In this document: piece by piece, positions 1-4,785 of the stretch | Layout of the letters: every line of letters starts with the position of its first letter | How positions within the stretch are numbered: position 1 is the first letter of the stretch | Source of the DNA: Synechococcales cyanobacterium PMM_0073 | Lineage (GTDB): Bacteria; Cyanobacteriota; Cyanobacteriia; Elainellales; Elainellaceae | Length of the DNA: 6,607 nt | Reading direction: 5' to 3' | NCBI GenBank assembly: GCA_949127695.1 | Contig: CASBQH010000187.1 | Location: 1-6,607 of the forward strand | Program-made: the position numbers and the translations under genes | Notes under the pieces: generated by a model | Database searches by the model: none | The model's input: the letters and a program-made list of their open reading frames with translations, nothing else | What the model was told of the DNA's origin: nothing

Positions 1-30
1 GCCAGAAGTCTGATTGCCAGAAGTCTGATT
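1..30. repeat. Perfect 15-bp tandem repeat, two copies
   Basis: Positions 1-15 and 16-30 are identical (GCCAGAAGTCTGATT). The unit is five codons long, so in the minus-strand gene it repeats NQTSG without shifting the frame. Because the window begins inside the array, there may be further copies to the left. Confidence 0.9.
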
Positions 31-39
31 GCTCGCCAT
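1..39 (-). CDS. N-terminus of an unidentified divergent gene, cut by the left edge
   Basis: On the minus strand an ATG at 39-37 opens a frame that stays open to the edge, giving 13 residues: MASNQTSGNQTSG. A GGAGG ribosome binding site (minus strand, 52-48) sits 8 bases before the ATG, which is strong support for a real start. The peptide contains NQTSG twice because the DNA has an exact 15-bp tandem repeat at 1-30. The polar, Ser/Thr/Asn-rich start suggests a flexible N-terminal tail with no signal peptide visible so far. The gene is divergent from the MBL-fold gene at 265, so the 225 bp between them should hold promoters for both. The product cannot be identified from 13 residues. The same bases on the plus strand also read open to a TAA at 58-60, but nothing supports that reading. 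Confidence 0.6.
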   Translation of the reverse strand, partial: MASNQTSGNQTSG

Positions 40-47
40 ATCCTTCG

Positions 48-52
48 CCTCC
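48..52 (-). promoter_or_regulatory. Ribosome binding site of the left-edge gene
   Basis: Read on the minus strand this is GGAGG, 8 bases upstream of the ATG at 39-37. It is the main evidence that a minus-strand gene starts here. A second purine run, AAGGA, lies directly against the ATG and is too close to be the main site. Confidence 0.6.
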
Positions 53-98
53 AGTTTTAAATCGCTTTTCTGTCAAGGTAGCGATTCTCACTGGCAAA

Positions 99-118
99 CT
101 GGCTCCACCAGAAGCCAG
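99..118. repeat. Inverted repeat, 6-bp arms, in the divergent intergenic region
   Basis: CTGGCT at 99-104 is complementary to AGCCAG at 113-118, with an 8-base loop. In the minus-strand transcript it would be a small leader hairpin of the left-edge gene. It could equally be a chance palindrome. Confidence 0.35.
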
Positions 119-124
119 GGATTG

Positions 125-149
125 CCCTATGCCTCATGAGGGATTTTTT
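125..149 (+). terminator. Hairpin followed by six T (terminator-like or leader element)
   Basis: CCCTATG at 125-131 pairs with CAT-AGGG at 135-142, with one bulged G at 138 and a three-base loop, followed by A and then six T at 144-149. The shape is that of a weak rho-independent terminator on the plus strand. No plus-strand gene is visible upstream, so it may block stray transcription coming from the left or may be fortuitous. It contains the 10-bp perfect palindrome CCTCATGAGG (132-141), which could instead be a protein-binding site. Confidence 0.3.
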
Positions 150-197
150 GTAGTTCTGCTGCCAGGTTTCTCTTGATAAAACCGAGCGTAGCACCGC

Positions 198-207
198 AGG
201 CTAGCCT
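198..207. promoter_or_regulatory. 10-bp perfect palindrome beside the MBL-gene promoter
   Basis: AGGCTAGCCT is self-complementary and abuts the proposed -35 hexamer at 207-212. Its position is right for an operator, but the length alone does not rule out chance. Confidence 0.25.
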
Positions 208-234
208 TGTGAGGACTCTGGGCTTCGCTACAAT
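207..234 (+). promoter_or_regulatory. Sigma-70-type promoter of the MBL-fold gene
   Basis: TTGTGA at 207-212 (-35), a 16-base spacer and TACAAT at 229-234 (-10) make a reasonable housekeeping promoter. Transcription would start near 241, leaving a leader of about 24 bases before the ATG at 265. No purine-rich ribosome binding site lies in that leader. Confidence 0.5.
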
Positions 235-264
235 ACGGATCGCGCCCTATGCCTCTGACTTGCT

Positions 265-1041
265 ATGCACCTAACCTGGTTAGACAACAACTCCTGGCTG
301 ATTGAAATGGCCGATCAGCGCATTCTACTTGACCCTTGGCTGACTGGATCGCTGGTGTTCAACAATTTGCCTTGGCTGATCAAAGGCGACCATCAGCAGC
401 CTCGTCCCATACCTGAAGCGATTGATCTGCTGCTGCTCTCTCAGGGGCTAGAAGACCATGCCCATCCTGAAACGTTGAAAGCGCTGGATCACAATCTGCC
501 GGTAGTGGCCTCGCCCAATGGGGCAAAAGTAGCGATAGGTTTGGGCTACGGTCAGGTGACGGCCTTGGCGCATGGCGAAAGCTATACGCTGCACGAGCGG
601 CTGCAAATTCAGGCGATGCCCGGTTCGCCGATTGGCCCGCTGCTGGTTGAGAATGGCTATTTGCTGAAAGATCTGGAGACTGGGATTCAGCTCTACTACG
701 AGCCGCACGGCCATCATGCGGCAGCGCTGAAAGCCCATGCGCCAGTGGATGTGGTCATTGCGCCTGTGGTTGATCTGGCAATTCCGCTGCTGGGAGCAAT
801 TGTTAAAGGTCGCAGCAGTGCGGCTGCGGTGGCAGAGTGGCTCCAGCCTAAGGTATTTTTGCCTTCCGCAGCCGGCGGCGATGTGGCCTTCAGCGGTCTG
901 CTGGTTGCGGTATTAAACACCCAAGGCAGTCCAGAGGAACTGCGGCAAACGCTGGCGCAGCAGCAGTCTCAAACGAAGTTGCTCACGCCTAGACCGGGCG
1001 AACGCCTTGATCTTCAGCCCCTGCTGGCAGCGGATGGCTAA
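265..1041 (+). CDS. MBL-fold metallo-hydrolase-like protein with degenerate metal motif
   Basis: This 258-residue protein begins LTWLDNNSWLIE, followed by RILLDPWLTGSL (19-30), which is the usual first beta hairpin of COG2220-type metallo-beta-lactamase-fold proteins (UlaG-like). The ATG at 265 is chosen because this hairpin begins immediately; there is no clear ribosome binding site, and the next in-frame ATG (residue 15) would cut into the fold. At the place of the metal motif (HxHxDH) the sequence is SQGLEDH (59-65): only Asp64 and His65 remain, with His67 and His149-His151 nearby. Related cyanobacterial proteins seem to share this SQGLxDHAHP pattern, so it is probably a family trait and not damage. 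No signal peptide or membrane segment is evident, so it is likely cytoplasmic. The substrate is unknown, and it may bind one metal or none. The gene stands alone, 220 bp before the kinase. Confidence 0.85.
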   Translation: MHLTWLDNNSWLIEMADQRILLDPWLTGSLVFNNLPWLIKGDHQQPRPIPEAIDLLLLSQGLEDHAHPETLKALDHNLPVVASPNGAKVAIGLGYGQVTALAHGESYTLHERLQIQAMPGSPIGPLLVENGYLLKDLETGIQLYYEPHGHHAAALKAHAPVDVVIAPVVDLAIPLLGAIVKGRSSAAAVAEWLQPKVFLPSAAGGDVAFSGLLVAVLNTQGSPEELRQTLAQQQSQTKLLTPRPGERLDLQPLLAADG

Positions 1042-1081
1042 GCAGATCACATCGACCCGCAGGGCTACGGTTTTCTGAATC

Positions 1082-1095
1082 ACCGCTTAAGCGGT
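1082..1095 (+). terminator. 14-bp perfect palindrome 40 bases after the MBL gene
   Basis: ACCGCTTAAGCGGT is fully self-complementary. As RNA it forms a 5-bp GC-rich stem with a TTAA loop. It is well placed to end transcription of the MBL gene, but no run of T follows (AAACTGTG), so an operator for the kinase gene downstream is an equal alternative. Confidence 0.35.
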
Positions 1096-1113
1096 AAACT
1101 GTGCTTCTCTTAG

Positions 1114-1143
1114 CTGACAGGCTGTCCCTCTGGTGCCTAGACT
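1114..1143 (+). promoter_or_regulatory. Possible promoter of the histidine kinase gene
   Basis: CTGACA at 1114-1119, an 18-base spacer and TAGACT at 1138-1143 are a weak match to a sigma-70 promoter. The odd palindrome GACAG-G-CTGTC (1116-1126) overlaps the -35. Transcription would start near 1150, within the repeat array at 1143-1183, so bound protein there would be expected to repress. The true start could lie elsewhere. Confidence 0.25.
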
Positions 1144-1183
1144 GTAAAAGCAATGCAAAAGCCTGCAAAAGCCTTGCAAAAGC
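1143..1183. repeat. Four helically phased TG(C/T)AAAAGC repeats
   Basis: TGTAAAAGC at 1143-1151 is followed by three exact copies of TGCAAAAGC at 1154-1162, 1164-1172 and 1175-1183. The steps are 11, 10 and 11 bases, so all copies and their AAAA tracts face the same side of the helix. Two readings fit. It may be a tandem binding array for a response regulator of the OmpR/PhoB type, which bind repeats of about 11 bp. Or it may be an intrinsically curved region made by phased A-tracts. It ends 78 bases before the kinase start codon. Confidence 0.8.
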
Positions 1184-1261
1184 GTGAATGCAGCTCTTCA
1201 GCCCAGCTTAAGAGTGAGTGAGTTCGATTCCCCTGTTCCTTAAATCTCAATCCTGACCCGC

Positions 1262-3208
1262 ATGAATCCTCCTGAACCGGACAAGGCATTGCGCTTTAAG
1301 CCTCGTGAGCTGGATGCTCCACTGCGGCATCCAGCTTCAGAGCCGAAACAGGCGTCAGGCTATGCCTCAGGAGGCTATGACGCAGCGGCATCCACTCAGG
1401 TCGAACTGCTGCGCCAGCTAGAGCGAGAGCGGTTGATTAACAAAATTGCCCTGCAAGTCTTTCAATCCTCAGATCTGTTTTTTATGCTCAGCGTGGCGGT
1501 CGTTGAAATTCGCCAGTTTTTGCAGGCTGATCAGGTTTGGGTGGAGCGCTGCTACCCAGATGGCAGCGTGGTTGCCGTTGCTGAAGCAGTCGCCACCAGC
1601 TATTGCTCCAATCTGGGGCTAGAGCTACGCGAGATCTGGACAGCCTCCCGGCTTGATCGCTATCGGCAGGGGCTGAATGAATGCTCGCAGCTTCTAGAGC
1701 AGCCGCTGCGAGCTAGCGACAAGCTGCTTTCGGCTCAGGCGAGGCTGGCTGTGCCAATCATGCGCGACGAGCAGCTTTGGGGCGTGCTTTCGGTGCATCA
1801 AGCTGGGCTGCGGCAGTGGCAGCCTGACGAAATTCACCTGCTCGAACAGCTGACGCCGCAGTTGGCCATCGCAATTCACCATTCTGGGCTACACCACGAA
1901 ATCCAGCATCTCAACGACCATTTGGAAAGCGAGGTGCAGGCCCGCACCCAACAGCTCCAGCAGGCTTATGAGTTTGAGGCATCCCTGAAGCGGATCACCG
2001 ATCGGGTGCGCGATAGCCTGGATGTGGATTTAATTTTGCAAGCGGCGATTCGCGAGCTGGCTATCGTGATGAAGGTGCGGGGCTGCAATGCCTCGCTTTA
2101 CGATCTAGAGCAGGGCACTTCCACCACTTGCTATGAATACACGAGCTTCCTATCGCCCTATCAAGGCCGGATCGCCAAGTTCTCGACCACCCAGGAGCTG
2201 TATAGTCAGCTGTTGCAGGGCGAATGCTTTCAGTTTTGTTCGCTGATTCCCAACCCAGAGCGCGGCACAGTATCAGCCTTGGCCTGCCCAATTCTGGATG
2301 ATCAGGGCGTAATTGGCGATCTTTGGGTGCTGCACCACGAGGACCATGCCTTTAGCGACCAAGATATTCGGTTGGTGAAGCAGGTGGCCAACCAATGCTC
2401 AATTGCCATTCGCCAAGCCCGCCTCTATGCCGAAGTGCAGGCCGAAGTGGCGGTGCTAGAGCATCTCAACCAGCTCAAAGATGACTTCCTCAGCACGGTT
2501 TCGCATGAGCTGCGGACGCCGCTCTCCAACATTAAAATGGCGATTCATATGCTGCGAACCGCCCCCAACTCGGAGCGCCAGCAGTGCTACCTGGAGATTC
2601 TGGAGGCTGAATGCAGCCGCGAAATTGAGCTAATCAATGACCTGCTCGATCTCCAGCGCCTGGAAAACGACTCTTACCGGATCTCGCCAGAACCGATTCA
2701 GCTCCAGGACTGGATTCCTAGCATTATTGCGCCGTTTGCCTCACGCGCCCAGAGTCGGCAGCAGCACCTCAGTGTGATTGTGCCAATCGAAACTCCCAGC
2801 GTCAGCTCAGACCGCAAGAGCCTAGAGCGCATCCTGGCTGAGCTATTGAACAACGCCTGCAAATATACCTCACCCGACGGCGAAATTCGGCTAGAGGTCA
2901 GCTATAGTCCCGATGCTGATCCGCGTCAGTTTAAGCTGAATCTAGCCGCAGAGCGGCTGCCCGTCACCACCTTTAAGATCAGCAACCAGGCAGAAATCCC
3001 GGCTAGCGAAATTCCGCGCATGTTTGAGAAGTTCTACCGCATTCCCAAGAGCGACCCCTGGCAGCAGGGCGGCACGGGGCTGGGGCTAGCGCTGATCAAA
3101 AAGCTAGTGGAGACGTTACAAGGCTGGATTGAAGCAGACAGTCAGGCGGGTTGGACGATGCTGACCGTGCATCTGCCCACCTTAGAGAGCAGCGACCGCG
3201 AGGGGTAA
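1262..3208 (+). CDS. GAF-GAF sensor histidine kinase
   Basis: This 648-residue protein should autophosphorylate on His in response to a signal and pass the phosphate to a response regulator, none of which is encoded here. The order is: low-complexity N-terminus (1-45), first GAF (about 58-208), helical linker (about 209-240), second GAF (about 240-386), linker helix, dimerisation/phosphoacceptor domain with SHELRTPL (414-421, His415), and the ATPase domain. The ATPase shows the N box (LAELLNNACKY, Asn530/Asn531), F box (MFEKFYR, 587-593) and G2 box (GGTGLGLAL, 603-611). The G1 box, normally DxGxG, reads SNQAEIP (574-580) and lacks the Asp and Gly. No transmembrane segments are seen, so it is probably a soluble sensor. 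The first GAF ends like phytochrome/cyanobacteriochrome GAFs (LWGVLSVHQ..RQWQPDE), but no CH or CY chromophore motif is present. The ATG at 1262 lacks a clear ribosome binding site, and the start is uncertain within the first 45 residues. Its end overlaps the convergent acyltransferase gene. Confidence 0.95.
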   Translation: MNPPEPDKALRFKPRELDAPLRHPASEPKQASGYASGGYDAAASTQVELLRQLERERLINKIALQVFQSSDLFFMLSVAVVEIRQFLQADQVWVERCYPDGSVVAVAEAVATSYCSNLGLELREIWTASRLDRYRQGLNECSQLLEQPLRASDKLLSAQARLAVPIMRDEQLWGVLSVHQAGLRQWQPDEIHLLEQLTPQLAIAIHHSGLHHEIQHLNDHLESEVQARTQQLQQAYEFEASLKRITDRVRDSLDVDLILQAAIRELAIVMKVRGCNASLYDLEQGTSTTCYEYTSFLSPYQGRIAKFSTTQELYSQLLQGECFQFCSLIPNPERGTVSALACPILDDQGVIGDLWVLHHEDHAFSDQDIRLVKQVANQCSIAIRQARLYAEVQAEVAVLEHLNQLKDDFLSTVSHELRTPLSNIKMAIHMLRTAPNSERQQCYLEILEAECSREIELINDLLDLQRLENDSYRISPEPIQLQDWIPSIIAPFASRAQSRQQHLSVIVPIETPSVSSDRKSLERILAELLNNACKYTSPDGEIRLEVSYSPDADPRQFKLNLAAERLPVTTFKISNQAEIPASEIPRMFEKFYRIPKSDPWQQGGTGLGLALIKKLVETLQGWIEADSQAGWTMLTVHLPTLESSDREG

Positions 3209-3880
3209 CTCCGCCAGCTGGTCAAGCGCCTGAGTTAAATCATGGGTGAGCTGCTTGGCCGCAAGCTTGACGGGCTGCTGGCCGTAGTGAGTCACCTGAA
3301 GCGGCTGGCCAATCTGCACCGTGACCTCACAGCCCCAGCTCGGAATTTCCTGACTGTAGCTCAAATGAATCGGCACAATTTGCAGGTTGAGATCAGGCTG
3401 GCTGGCCTCCGCTTGCAGCGCCAGTCTGGCTAGTCCCGGCTTCAGCGGATGCACCTGTCCATCTTTAAAGATGCCGCCTTCTGGGAAAATCACCAGCATT
3501 TCGCGATTTTGCAGCACCTCTAGGCCGTGGCGCAGGCTAGCAATGGCGGGCTGGCGTGGATTGACGGCAAAGCCACCCAGGCGGCGAATCAGCCAGCCTT
3601 GTAGCCCCTTCACTTCATCAATCGTCACCATAAAATGAATATCGCGCCCGGTGGCATAGCGGCCTGCGGCATAGGGCACCAGCAGCGCATCCCAGCGTGA
3701 ACGATGGGTGGGAGCCAGAATTACTGCGCCAGCTCGGGGCAGATACTCTTGACCGATGACTTGCAGGCGGAAATAGGCAGGCAGCAGCCAAGAGCCTAGT
3801 CGATAGGCTAACGGCGTCAGCCAGGGAGAACAGCGGGATTGCACGGTGGAAGAGGCAGAGGATAAACGCATCGAAACCAT
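3182..3880 (-). CDS. PlsC-family 1-acyl-sn-glycerol-3-phosphate acyltransferase
   Basis: This 232-residue protein likely transfers an acyl chain (in cyanobacteria usually from acyl-ACP) to lysophosphatidic acid, making phosphatidic acid for membrane lipids. All four family blocks are present: HRSRWD (59-64, catalytic HX4D with His59 and Asp64), LGGFAVNPRQ (101-110), FPEGGIFKDG (132-141) and VPIHLSY (169-175). A hydrophobic stretch at about 20-40 may sit on the membrane. The length is normal for the family. Two in-frame ATGs, at 3880 and 3871, precede the domain and neither has a good ribosome binding site; 3880 is kept as the longer form. Cyanobacteria carry several paralogues with different acyl preferences, and I cannot tell which this is, so no gene symbol is given. 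The 3' end overlaps the kinase gene by 27 bp on the opposite strand. Confidence 0.93.
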   Translation of the reverse strand: MVSMRLSSASSTVQSRCSPWLTPLAYRLGSWLLPAYFRLQVIGQEYLPRAGAVILAPTHRSRWDALLVPYAAGRYATGRDIHFMVTIDEVKGLQGWLIRRLGGFAVNPRQPAIASLRHGLEVLQNREMLVIFPEGGIFKDGQVHPLKPGLARLALQAEASQPDLNLQIVPIHLSYSQEIPSWGCEVTVQIGQPLQVTHYGQQPVKLAAKQLTHDLTQALDQLAELPLAVAAL

Positions 3881-3900
3881 AGCGCAGCGAGAGCAGCAAA

Positions 3901-3931
3901 GTAGGAGTAAGACAAAATTGTCTTAGCCTAC
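3901..3931. promoter_or_regulatory. Long inverted repeat upstream of the acyltransferase gene (operator-like)
   Basis: TAAGACAA (3908-3915) and TTGTCTTA (3918-3925) are perfect 8-bp arms around AA. Outside them GTAGG (3901-3905) pairs with CCTAC (3927-3931), with a 2-versus-1 base mismatch between. It begins 21 bases before the minus-strand ATG at 3880. The two-base centre is too tight for a good RNA hairpin and no T-run follows on either strand, so an operator is more likely than a terminator. I do not recognise the regulator. Confidence 0.55.
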
Positions 3932-3967
3932 CTTAAACGCCTTTTCTCCAGTTGCTCACACTTTTAG

Positions 3968-3986
3968 GACAGTTCTTCAGGCTGTC
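3968..3986 (-). terminator. Weak hairpin after the conserved hypothetical gene
   Basis: GACAG (3968-3972) and CTGTC (3982-3986) can pair around a 9-base loop, about 30 bases beyond the stop codon of the minus-strand gene ending at 4017. The stem is short and no T-run follows on the minus strand, so the terminator role is only a suggestion from position. Confidence 0.2.
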
Positions 3987-4015
3987 TGCCGCGCTCTAGT
4001 CGATTGGCTCACTCA

Positions 4016-4037
4016 TCTATGGCGTTTCTATGGCGTT
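4016..4037. repeat. Perfect 11-bp tandem duplication at the 3' end of a gene
   Basis: TCTATGGCGTT is present twice in a row, at 4016-4026 and 4027-4037. It covers the stop codon and the last six codons of the minus-strand gene. As 11 is not a multiple of three, the second copy is read in another frame and supplies the present TAG stop. Confidence 0.9.
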
Positions 4038-4448
4038 AAAGAGTTCAAACACCTGCCGACAGAACTGCCGCAGTTTTTCCTGCATGGCTGCATTTGGCTC
4101 GACCTGTCCCCGAAACTGCCAGCTGTCAATGGTGGAGAGTCGCCACTGCTCGCCAGAATGCGTAAAGCCAGCTGCTTCCAGGCCAATTAAGCGGCGGCGG
4201 TCGGTGGCCGGATCGTCATAAAACCGAATCTGCACCAACACGCTACGGCTCTGGAGCGTGCGGCTCCATCCCGGCAAATGAAAGGCAATATCAATCGAGT
4301 CAGGATCGATCAAGTCGCGGGTGTCTCGGTCGTTAGACCAGGGTTTCAGGTCGGCCTTGGCATCTGGGAAGTGAGACTTAAACAGATTCACCAGAGCCGC
4401 AATTTTGGTGGCGACCGCCAGACCAATCGCCTGTTCTGCTGCATTCAC
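4017..4448 (-). CDS. Conserved hypothetical protein, probably cyanobacteria-specific
   Basis: This 143-residue protein has no motif I can link to a function. It is predicted to be soluble, with an N-terminal helix (about 1-25), a central part rich in aromatic and charged residues (DIAFHLPGW 53-61, VLVQIRFYDD 70-79), the segment EQWRLSTIDSWQFRGQ (100-115), and a C-terminal helix (about 119-140). The mix of beta strands and flanking helices suggests a small compact domain. The wording resembles a single-copy family I associate with cyanobacteria, but this is from memory. The start is a GTG at 4448-4446, preceded by AGGAG 9 bases upstream; no in-frame ATG fits. The last codons read NAIETP because of an 11-bp duplication; without it the ending would be NAIDE. 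It is transcribed away from ppsA, with which it shares the intergenic region. Confidence 0.85.
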   Translation of the reverse strand: MNAAEQAIGLAVATKIAALVNLFKSHFPDAKADLKPWSNDRDTRDLIDPDSIDIAFHLPGWSRTLQSRSVLVQIRFYDDPATDRRRLIGLEAAGFTHSGEQWRLSTIDSWQFRGQVEPNAAMQEKLRQFCRQVFELFNAIETP

Positions 4449-4449
4449 G

Positions 4450-4469
4450 CTGTTTCGCTCCTGTTTCGC
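4450..4469. repeat. 9-bp direct repeat around the hypothetical gene's ribosome binding site
   Basis: CTGTTTCGC occurs at 4450-4458 and 4461-4469, an 11-base period. One copy lies between the AGGAG and the GTG start, and the ribosome binding site spans the junction between copies. It may be a small duplication or a tandem protein site. Confidence 0.7.
4458..4462 (-). promoter_or_regulatory. Ribosome binding site that sets a GTG start
   Basis: On the minus strand this reads AGGAG, 9 bases before the GTG at 4448-4446. It supports GTG as the true start of the conserved hypothetical gene. The ATG at 4444-4442 lies in another frame. Confidence 0.6.
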
Positions 4470-4492
4470 GCTTCTGGACTCAAGCTTGCCTC

Positions 4493-4522
4493 TATTTACT
4501 GAATTTAATCACGAAATGTAAA
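4493..4522 (-). promoter_or_regulatory. Possible promoter of the conserved hypothetical gene
   Basis: On the minus strand TTTACA (4522-4517), 18 bases and TAAATA (4498-4493) resemble a weak sigma-70 promoter. The leader would be roughly 40 bases to the GTG start. The -10 match is poor. Confidence 0.25.
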
Positions 4523-4594
4523 GCGGTTGGTAAGAGGGGATACCGTTTTGCGCCCGCTGCACCGCCGCACCGCCACATCAGTTTAAATCATTCG

Positions 4595-4620
4595 ACTTAA
4601 ATCTTTAGATAGTTTTAAGT
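4595..4620. repeat. Inverted repeat in the AT-rich intergenic segment
   Basis: ACTTAAA (4595-4601) and TTTAAGT (4614-4620) are perfect 7-bp arms separated by 12 bases. The arm centres are 19 bp apart, close to two helical turns, which would suit a dimeric DNA-binding protein. It lies just upstream of a possible distal ppsA promoter. Confidence 0.4.
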
Positions 4621-4648
4621 TCACAGAATACATTTATTTCGCTAGGCT
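4620..4648 (+). promoter_or_regulatory. Possible distal ppsA promoter
   Basis: TTCACA (4620-4625), 17 bases and TAGGCT (4643-4648) form a weak sigma-70-like promoter. Transcription from it would start near 4655 and give a leader of about 180 bases before ppsA, including the hairpin at 4664-4681. Confidence 0.25.
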
Positions 4649-4663
4649 TTAAATAATAGGTTG

Positions 4664-4681
4664 AGTCGAGCAAGCTCGATT
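4664..4681 (+). repeat. Hairpin with TCGAGC/GCTCGA arms
   Basis: TCGAGC (4666-4671) and GCTCGA (4674-4679) are perfect arms around AA, and A4664-T4681 plus a G-T pair extend the stem. As RNA, a CAAG loop would close it. A short T-containing stretch follows (TTTAACC), so it could be a weak terminator for a short transcript, an attenuator, or an operator. Confidence 0.35.
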
Positions 4682-4684
4682 TAA

Positions 4685-4706
4685 CCTTGTGCTTCCCCTT
4701 GTGCTT
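4685..4706. repeat. 10-bp direct repeat, two copies
   Basis: CCTTGTGCTT is found at 4685-4694 and again at 4697-4706, a 12-base period. It lies in the long leader or upstream region of ppsA. Function is not evident. Confidence 0.75.
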
Positions 4707-4754
4707 TATCAGTGAGCAGTTTTACCCTACACCCCACGGGTCGCTGACAGCTGC

Positions 4755-4779
4755 GTAAACTGCCGCGTGAATTGTTTAC
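4755..4779. promoter_or_regulatory. Operator-like inverted repeat overlapping the ppsA -35 region
   Basis: GTAAAC (4755-4760) and GTTTAC (4774-4779) are perfect inverted arms separated by 13 bases, with centres 19 bp apart. The right arm ends 6 bases before the proposed -10 (4786-4791), so the site covers the place of the -35 box. The layout suits a regulator controlling ppsA. It does not fit the NtcA consensus (GTA-N8-TAC). Confidence 0.4.
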
Positions 4780-4785
4780 AAAACG

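Noticed and set aside
1..60. Plus-strand open frame (ARSLIARSLI... to TAA at 58-60) as the tail of an upstream gene
   Set aside because: The opposite strand has an ATG with a well-placed GGAGG ribosome binding site over the same bases, which explains the sequence better.
71..76. TTGACA on the minus strand as a -35 box for the left-edge gene
   Set aside because: At 16-18 bases downstream the sequence is the ribosome binding site itself, with no -10 hexamer.
448..920. Minus-strand frames of 96 and 68 codons inside the MBL gene
   Set aside because: They are antisense to a well-conserved protein, are not family-like and have no ribosome binding sites.
1213..1245. tRNA T-arm look-alike (GAGTTCGATTCCCC)
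   Set aside because: The flanking bases do not pair into a T stem, and no D arm, anticodon arm or acceptor stem lies upstream.
3242..3638. Plus-strand frames of 63 and 83 codons
   Set aside because: They lie antisense within the acyltransferase gene, whose four motifs are intact.
4030..4502. Plus-strand frames of 63 and 74 codons over the hypothetical gene
   Set aside because: The minus-strand gene has a ribosome binding site and a plausible folded-protein composition; the plus frames have neither.
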